A DNA stretch of 64,000 nucleotides, taken from assembly GCF_964340395.1 (NCBI RefSeq), contig NC_135563.1, forward strand, positions 15,098,151-15,162,150, in the 5' to 3' direction. The notes beneath the pieces are model-generated. The model saw only the letters and a program-made list of their open reading frames with translations. It did not search any database and was not told the DNA's origin. Position 1 is the stretch's first letter; each line of letters begins with the position of its first letter. Source of the DNA: Glandiceps talaboti (lineage: Eukaryota > Hemichordata > Enteropneusta > Spengelidae). Positions 51,501-61,543 of this stretch are shown in pieces. Made by a program: the position numbers and the translations under genes.

Positions 51501-54500
51501 AATACAGGAACGTGTGTACATATTTGCTTTATTGGCAAGGATTGCACTCTCACATTAAAACAACTGTTGAAGTTGTTATATTGCATCAACTATATCACAC
51601 GATACATTGCTGATACACAGGTGATGCTACACTGCAAAGTTTTGAAAACACTGTTGTTGAACAAAGCTGTCAAATACATCCATGTTTCTCATCTGAAATA
51701 TTTCCATCTCACTGAACAAACTACTTACCTTTTGTTACCTTACATCTGTGAAAGCATTCACAATTCACTTTTAATACTATGACCCCCTCCTTTTTCAAAC
51801 ATAACATGTCATTTTAGAGATCACATTTGGCAAAGCAGCATTTCTCACATTCGTGTTCCTTTACTTACTTATGGTAATGTTGGCAAACCTGTTTGGAATG
51901 GTACATTTTCCAAGCTACTATTAAGTTTCATCTGTACAGCCTCATTTACTTGTCGATTTCACCTGTCTGGCGATTTCATGGTAATATCAATACATCTCTA
52001 ACAGTCACACTGCCACACATCTCTAACAATCACACTGCCACACATCTCTAACAATCACACTGCCAAATATCTCTAACAATCACATTGCCACACATCTGAA
52101 ACAGTCACATTGCCACACATTTCTAACAGTCACACTGCCACACATCTCTAACAGTCACACTGCCACACATCTCTAACTGCATCGTTAAGTCAAATCCACA
52201 CACAATCAATATTTCACAAAAAGAAAGTAGACCTTAGTTTCCTGAGAAAAATGTCAGAAATTAGCTAATCAAGTTGATGTTTTACCCTGCTAAGAACATG
52301 TTCTTTCCTTGTTGTATGACATGTCATAGGTCACATCAAAGATGACCGACTGCCTTGACTTAGTATTTTGTTTGTGGAAAAAATGCCTCAAAGACAGACA
52401 TGATCCGAATTCACTTCTTCCAACGTTAATCATTATTCTTCCCTGTTGTAGTCATTACTTCACCAACCATTGTCACCTGTCTATTTAGTACAATCTAGAA
52501 AATCTGTTGCTTGTTATCTCTGACATACATTCCACACGACTTCACCATGCTCACATCTAAAAATGTATTTCTAATATCAAACTTTGAGATACACATCAGC
52601 TTGTGAATGATAAATATAGTCATTAATACCATGCAATGTGTGTGATGAATAAAACATGGCTGAAAAGAATCATACATATTGTGTTTTCAGTTTACAGTAA
52701 AATCATAAAAAGAGAGCTAACAATAGACAGTAATCAAACTGGTGCATACTCCTGATAACTTGATATTCAGCAATGATCAAAACGCAATCACTTGAATTCT
52801 GAAAGAATTGCTCTTTTCATCGCGCTTGTCATCAGCTCCAATTTCAATACACTGAAAATGTTTCAGATGATGGCTTAATTAGCATCTAATTAATAATCTG
52901 TTTGAAAGTCTTTCATAAAATAAGATACATCCTGTATCAATTTCCTGCTTTCAAATGACTTATCCTGTGAGATGTACTGGTAATCCACTAATGTAACAGG
53001 TATAAATAATGAATACAAATTGACAGCCTTTCATGGCAAGAAATTTTTACCGCCAAAAATTTGCATACAAATCTTCACTTCTTTGTTAATTTTCATCCAC
53101 TATTTTAATTCATTTTCGACAAAAAAAAATGATCAATTGCTATTATATATCATGCTAGCGCATAAAAATTTAATGACATCTATCAGTTAATAGACAAATT
53201 CTTATTATCTTGCTTACAACGGCAATAAAATGAACGACGAGTCCAAAAACTGGCAAAACTTATGAATATCAATGAGGTTAGAATTCAAGGACAAGAACTT
53301 TCACAAATTTACAAGCAATATATCAGAAGAAAATTGTGGAAAACACATGATTATTTGAACTGTGAACTCATGAATAATATTAAATGATGAAACTGGTTAT
53401 ATTTCACCTGCAACGACACTGCTAGCAAAAAGAAAAGCTATTTATAAAGATTTACTTTTATATAATATGACAGACATGAAATTGAAACAGAGCAGGATTG
53501 GCAGAACCCAAGAGAATTTTGTTGTGTTGACAACTAATATTGGTAAAAATGAATGAATACTAATATCGCAATAATCACACTCCTTTAATAAATCCTTACA
53601 ATCTACTAGGCTTCGTTCTGATGTTGTTCTAGGCCTTCAAAGCAAATTCTGGTACATATGCACAGCTTGACGTGATAAATTGAACAGCATCCATGGATAT
53701 ATTAGAGTACTTAAGTCTAGACATCAAGCTTATACTTGTTCAAAGATCCTAAGGTAAGTATTACAACATAAACACGGACATGGCAAATTTGTTCAAAATG
53801 ATTATCGTCCACAGATTGACAGCAATGAGACACTTCAATTTGTGGTACTACAAAATAGTCTTATAGGTTGAATAGTAAACACTCAAAAAATTCTCAAAAA
53901 AATTCAAAAATCTGTGATGAGATTGGCATTATAGAAATATCTTGCACGCTATGTTTCTGTGAAAGAAAAATATGTTCTTGTGTGTATTTTCTTTCACATT
54001 AGTAATAAGTTGTTGTACACAAGTACATATTTACAAATGAACTTTCGCCATCTCAAAAACAAGTCGGGGGCATTAAAAGGGTTCACAATAAACCTTGTCA
54101 CTGCATTTCACAATCAGCTTTACAAAGTTGACTGACTCAGAACCGCTTACGAAAAGACCTCATCATGGCATCCAAAGAATTGAATGACGGGTCATTAATA
54201 CTAGTATACTGACTACCTGTGGACATGGAAATATACCAAGGTCAGGGGTCGTATTAACGTTCCACAGTGGGTTAAGTAAAAGCTTGTTTTTACGCATCAA
54301 AGATGGCTACAGTGGATTGAAGGTTATTTTTAATTCTTATGCCAGTTATATATCATGGTTGGAAGATACTACCACGAGGGAGGCCATGCAAGAAAATGCT
54401 ACTATTCCAAATGATTTGATAATGTAGCCTTCCTTTCGTTGATAGCTTGCACTGACTTCCATCTAGTTTCCCTTTATCAGCGTAAAAATGACATCAGCGA

Positions 54501-55996
54501 GGGAGTGCACGAACTGAATATTACCGAGAAAATTAAAATACAGGACAGTTCTATAATCCTGGTTGAACAGACAATACTGAGTTTTTTCATTCCTTGAATA
54601 AATCATTTTCTAATATCACATATCTCACGTATTTCCCAAGAGTTGATTCTTCCCGTTGTGAGCAAAATCCAATTCAAGAACACATCTAATGACAGATGAA
54701 GATGACTCACTGACTCTTGAATACAAATCTAGTTTAGATACACTCAAACTCAAATTTTCATGATTTTTTATGAAAACAATCTCTAAATTACGACTCCTGG
54801 TTAAGCAAATTCACCAGCTTTTGTATGTCACTGTCAATAGGCATCAAAATAGGAACAGACTTTCCGCTGAAACGCAAGTAATTTTCGTTTTACTCAAACC
54901 ATTACTCGAGGTCAAAGGTCGATCCAAGAAACTGCACATTTTATTGAATGTAACTGGATGACTTGCCAATGTCGACATCACCAAAATCACCTCTATCAGC
55001 ATCCTTCCACAGTTCAGGCACAATGTCAGATTGTAAAAAAAAACCATTTACTCCTTTCATCGAATCTCAAGCTGTGTTTTCCTATATTCCTCATAGCAGT
55101 GTATTATTACCCCATTTATTCCATGTTTTAGCAATGCTATGAAACATTCATTACTAAGTTCACTCTGTGCTATTCATCATATCATCCACACTGGACTTGC
55201 ATAGTAAAACGCATCGTCTAAAACATATCTAATAAATCTATTTTGTCCATTCTAAACTTGGATTAATTTCTCGGTTTATCACCTTGTCAGTACTATTTCT
55301 CAGCCAAAATTAGTAAAAAGTGTAGTCTTGGAAAATCAAAATTCCACACAATAAATACTATCATGCCATCGTTATTCTTCAGATTTGAAATTTATTGTTA
55401 TCTTACTTAACCTTATCCATCCTTGGAAAAGAGAATGAAATACACAATTTTTACCTGACTTGATTTTTCGTTTTTGTTGAAACTCTTCTGCTACAATACA
55501 GTGAAACAAGTCTTCTGCATTCAAATACATAATTCCTATCATAGTATTTTTGCTAAGGTTGGTAAACCCCAGTAACAGAAAGCGAGAAATATGTTTAAAC
55601 TGGCACAGTTTCCGATACATTGTACTATAATATTGGTGGAAAACCCTGGTAAAATGACAAGAGCACTCGGGTAGATTTTACCTACTTACTGTCCTTAACA
55701 AAAAATCACTGCATCAATATATGTATTACGCTGTTAATTGATGTCCGAAAAATGGTCCTATAATATTAAATTCACTGGCAGGTTCGTAATATCATACTAG
55801 CTATGTCAACTCATATCTTAAAGTGAATTTATTACCATCAATTGACCAAAATACCATAAAAGTCAAGGCTGTGAAATTAAGTGCCTATGTACCCTATAGT
55901 GTTTGACATTTGTGCCAGGTTTGGTTAAAACTGAGTCATGGGTGTCAGAGATATGGCTGACCACAAATGGACAGACATACAGACAGAGAGACACAC

Positions 55997-56059
<63 letters not shown>

Positions 56060-59000
56060 CGGGTCATTCCTACAGCACCCTAGAGGCTGTGCCCATTTGG
56101 GACAATACAAGAACCAAATGCTATTTCAAGTAAAAAAAAATCTTTACAAATTTGTATTTCTTAAAATCTTTGATCAGTCAAATTATTCAAGAACAATATA
56201 CTCATAATAAGAGTCATATTATTCCTACAAAATGTTGTATTCTATAGAATTCAAAATGGACAGATTGACAACTTCATTTGAGAATTTTGCTGAAAGATAA
56301 GCCTGCACAAACAACATCAGCTACAGCTGTACAGTTTAGCATTTACACATTTACATACTGCATGCAAACTTTTACATGTTATTTATTCTCATACAAGGTT
56401 TATTGCACTTCTATACTCTCAAAACTGACAACAATTTATCAGAATTTATATTTCTCATACATGTAGCTGGCTACAAATTAGCAGTCATACATTCTTATAG
56501 CTAGCTACAAATTAGCAGTTATACATTCTTTGCTAGCTACAAATTAGCAGTTATACATTCTCATAGCTAGCTACAATTTAGCAGTTATACTCTGTTTGCT
56601 GGCTACAATTTAGCAGCTATACATTCTCAACTGGCTACAAATTAGCAGTTATATATTCGTTATAACTAGCTACAATTTAGCAGTTATACATTCTCTTTGC
56701 TCACTACAATTTAGCAGTTATACATTCTCATAGTTGGCTACAATTTAGCAATTATACATTTTCATAGTTGGCTACAATTTTAGCAATTATACATTCTCAT
56801 AACTAGCTACAATTTAGCAATTATACATTCTCATAACTAGCTACAATTTAACCGTTATAGTATGGTCTCAAAGCTGGCTTAGACTTGTCAGGTCTACTTT
56901 TCCCTACCCGACTATAATATCACTATTATACATTCTCATGACTGGTTTAATTTACACATTTAAATTCCTGCAACTAATCCACTTTACTTCATTACACCTT
57001 CAAGTAGTACTGTCTGTTATAACCAAACTAAAGCAAATTGAAGCGATGTGGAAGTTCTATACATGTACTGTGTATAAACTGAGACTTGCACAGTTGCATC
57101 CCCTAGGCTATATTCAAACTAATTCACTCCTTATGACAGCTAAAACCTAGACACTGAAACAGTAATATTCTACAACAGACGGAAGTAACTAGTATATCGG
57201 TACTTTTGATGAGAAATCAACTATGGCAACTCTGAAATAATTTTTGAAAAATATCTACAACCTTATAATCCTTTCAGCATGTACCTAAATTTTTAAAAAC
57301 CTTCAGAAGCTACAAATAATCGACTATTGATTCATTTGAACAAAAGTTCAATTTTCCAAAGATAATCTCAATAGCTGATCTGCATAATAGTTTTAACTAC
57401 AAATGCCCAATTTCCCGGCTACCCAGTGGAGTTAAAAATTGCTAGTAAGTCATACTCAATGGAGTTGATTTATAGATCAAGCAGTGCTGTAGATAGAAAT
57501 TACAATCCATTTAAGTGTAATGGAAACTGCTATTACTGGCAATACTAAATGCCAGCATGCTTGTCTTTGTCGGCTTCACCCATTTCCCACTAAAAGAAAT
57601 CACACCAAATTTGCCGTTCGTACATTTCCTGCAAAGAATTGCATATTTCATTGCTCACTTTTGGTGTAATTCCTTTCATTAAAAGGTGTAAAACACTTGT
57701 ACTAATGTTTTCAGTCGACATTTTAGTTGGTCAAATTTACCGTTTTCAAATAAATTCCGGAGTTGATATTATCCCCAACTTCCATGGAAGTAATCGCCCT
57801 GAACTTTCATAGCTTAGTGTATTTTATACTTATTCCATAAGGAGATCTTTCCATATCCATTATTTCATAAAATCACTCTTAAAATTGACAAAATGATCTG
57901 CTGAGAAGTACGCCACAGAAAAATTAGCTTCTCACTTTAAGAACCAATGAGTCTTAGGGCTATGGTCTCTCTTATATCTCATACAAAAGCACGGAAACTT
58001 CAGGCATTGATGTAATGGACTAACAATCCCCATTAGAACCCATGACCCTATGTGCAGGCATGAGTAAAAACTCATAAATCGAAGTGCCTAGGGGCATAAA
58101 CGCACAGGTAAAATCGCATACATTGATTCCATTTCATAAAATAAATGGAAAATGCATGCAATATACACCCTGGGCAATGATAGCGTCAAATGAATAGAGC
58201 CTACACTGTACAATTTTAAAAAGATGACAAACGCCAATAATATTCCTAAAAGACAGCCATGAGGAATCGTTCAATGAGATTTCCTGTCCATAAATAAAAG
58301 AATAAAAATGGCAAAATTATGAATAGAGGGGGAGTTGATGGGGATATTAAAAATTAAAACCAATATGGCAGTGTGGCTTCCATAGGCAGATTTCAATTAT
58401 GACCCAAAGCTGAGGTAGTAGGCAAAGGAAGAATCCTACATAATCGCGTGCTGAATGAGAAGATGCTGTACATCAGAACAAGAACTAGCCATTGAGTGCA
58501 GTCTACTAAAGCTTCCAAGATTAGACACAGAATGTTCTCTTTCATTTGCAACGATACTTATCGGAATCTTTTATGAACTGCTAATCCGAACAACAAGATA
58601 CACTCCAGCTGATGCTGGACTAACTGCAGAATCCTAATGACCGATACACTATTCATTTTCAAAAGCCAAATTTATTTTATCGCAAATTTGTATCATTTAT
58701 ACGGACATACGACATCGAGACAACAGTTTATTCAACGAAATGAAATTATCTCATTAGGACACAAGTACTGTTACTGATACGTGTGACCTGAAAACCTAAG
58801 TAAATTCGACAAACTATAACAGTGTGAATATTTAGCACTTATTGGTTAGTCGTATTTGCCAACAAAAAATAACACTTTCGATAGAATATGTGAAAATTTG
58901 TGAAATAACCGACTGCTAAATATTGAATATAGACCTTTGGTAATACAGTATTATCTCGGGTCACACTACAGCTAAAAGTATGGTGTAATTATGAGGAGTC

Positions 59001-59893
59001 GTTCAACATAGGCCTTCATTCGTCATGACTCAACTAATACTAGTCCTGACAAATAGGATTTAAAACTGTTTGGAATCTCCTCCAAATCACTCACACATTC
59101 AGCATACAAACTGTTTTCGATTCTCTCTGCTACTAGAAAAGAAACGAGCTGGAACAATCTCCTGAACTACATGGGGACAAAACTGCAAATATGACAGCAA
59201 AGAAACATGATGTTGGTTTATATTTGCATCTGATCTCTCCAAACTACCAAGTACTGTTTTAGAATTTGGAATTCGGCGCTTCTGACAAACTTTTTTTGAC
59301 TGTGAATAAAATTGTCATTTGGTGTCATCTTTAAAACCTTCATCATTTCCATCAAGATCAGAAAATTACTTTAAATAATGTAACTTTGTGCACATTTCAT
59401 TTAAGTTGACAATATTCAGCTCTCAATCTATGAGGCACTTGAGTTCATGAAGTTGTAAGAGTCACGATATTTCCTCAACAGAGTTTAAATTTGATCAAAG
59501 GAAATTACTAATTCCATGGTTGAGATAGAAAGAAAATTTGCTGTCAAAATTTTGAAATGCTCAAGCACAACATGTGTGACAATCAATACCGGAAAAAGAA
59601 CACAGTATTTGTGATGACAGAATGAGATAGTTTATATTCAGAATAATGTTAGACAGGAAAGCCATTGGATTTTGTTTCTGTGGAAGGAAAACTATTGATT
59701 GCTATAGACTTCAAACAATGAAATGAATGGTGTTACATGTAAAGACACAATAACGATTCTGTTATTTGGAAAATGAGAAATTTCTATCTCTTTCTCTTGT
59801 AATGTTTCATAACCCTAAGTTATTTGATAATATTGATCATTTATCAGCATTTACATGTTATGTCTCAGATAATAGGCGCTTTATAAATCATCA

Positions 59894-59959
<66 letters not shown>

Positions 59960-61479
59960 TATGTGTGTGTATTCATGTGTGTGTATGTGTGTGTATGTGT
60001 GTGTATGGTGTGTGTGTGTATGTGTGTGTATGGTGTGTGTGTGTGTATCCATAAGTGTATGTATTCATGTGTGTATGTTACAGTATGTATGTATGTATGT
60101 ATGTATGTATGTATGTATGTATGTATGTATGTATGTATGTATGTATGTATGTATGTATGTATGTATGTATGTATGTATGGATGGATGTATGGATGTATGG
60201 AAAGATGGATGGAAAGATGGATGGATGGATTGATGGATGGATTGATGGATGGATGGATGGATGTACTGTCTACAATACAATACAATAACATTACATCCTC
60301 TAAGCCTTAGTTGGACCGTCACTATTGACAACATCAGTGTAACATGTTCCCATCAGAGGGAAATGATACAGGAGACCACAAACACTAAATTTACAAGTTA
60401 GAAGCATGTACATTCAAATAGTGTGTCCCTTCACTTCCCTGTGGACTTATCTGTACACTTTACATAAATGATCCTAGATTACAAACATTTACAAACCCTG
60501 TGTGAGCAAGGTAGGTTAAGGGTATACAGTGTGTCTGCAACCTTATGTCTGCAATCCCCATCTAGTCTATGAAGCCATAACTACATACAATGTATGTACC
60601 ACTGTATTTTACTGATGAGTATCACAAACCTTGAGTACAAGGGTGAGGGGTGAGGGGTGAGGGGTGGGGGTGGGGGGTTTCACACATATCATTGCTATTT
60701 TGACATAATGATCTTTTATCTTTCCATTGCAGCTAATAATCTTGCACGCGAGTGGAATATTTGATGTTCACACTGAAATATCTTCATATATTTCACTGTG
60801 TCTGTGTCGTCTGCTTCTGTGAATTTCCCGCCAAAATTCAAATACAAACTCCACATAGTTCACTCTCTTTCACATTTATATCAGATATTTCAATATGGAA
60901 ATAAAGATCTTAAAAAAATAGTATGATGGTACACTTCATGATTTGAATTTTTCTGTATGAAATTCTCCAAAGCTGGCAAACAAATTTTTTTGAAAAATTG
61001 AACATAAAATAATGTTTCCATTAAAAGTGAAACATAAAAAATGAATAGTTTAACAATGACAATATGGTCTTCCTTGTGTAAAATTGATAGCAAACAGCAT
61101 ATGGGTATAGTACAACTTGTCAGACAATGGCTGACAACATAAACAATGGCCTTTAATGTTATAGTTTAACAAACAGTCCATTTATGGATCACTTGCAATT
61201 TAACTGGGTAAATCAAACAATTGGAATTAAATTCATGTTTTCAAAAAAAAAAATGTAATTTACATACTACATCGATATAATCAGCTTAAAATAATGGAAT
61301 GTATTGCATTCAGTTATTACAAATTTACAGGTTTTTTAAATTAACTAATGTATGGTTAATTATGGTAATTATACTAGTATCTCTCCATATTACAAGAACA
61401 GTGTAACACATAATTCTATTAAAAATAGATGTATATACATAGACAATGGAAAAGATAGTACCAGTGTGTATGTGTATGT

Positions 61480-61543
<64 letters not shown>

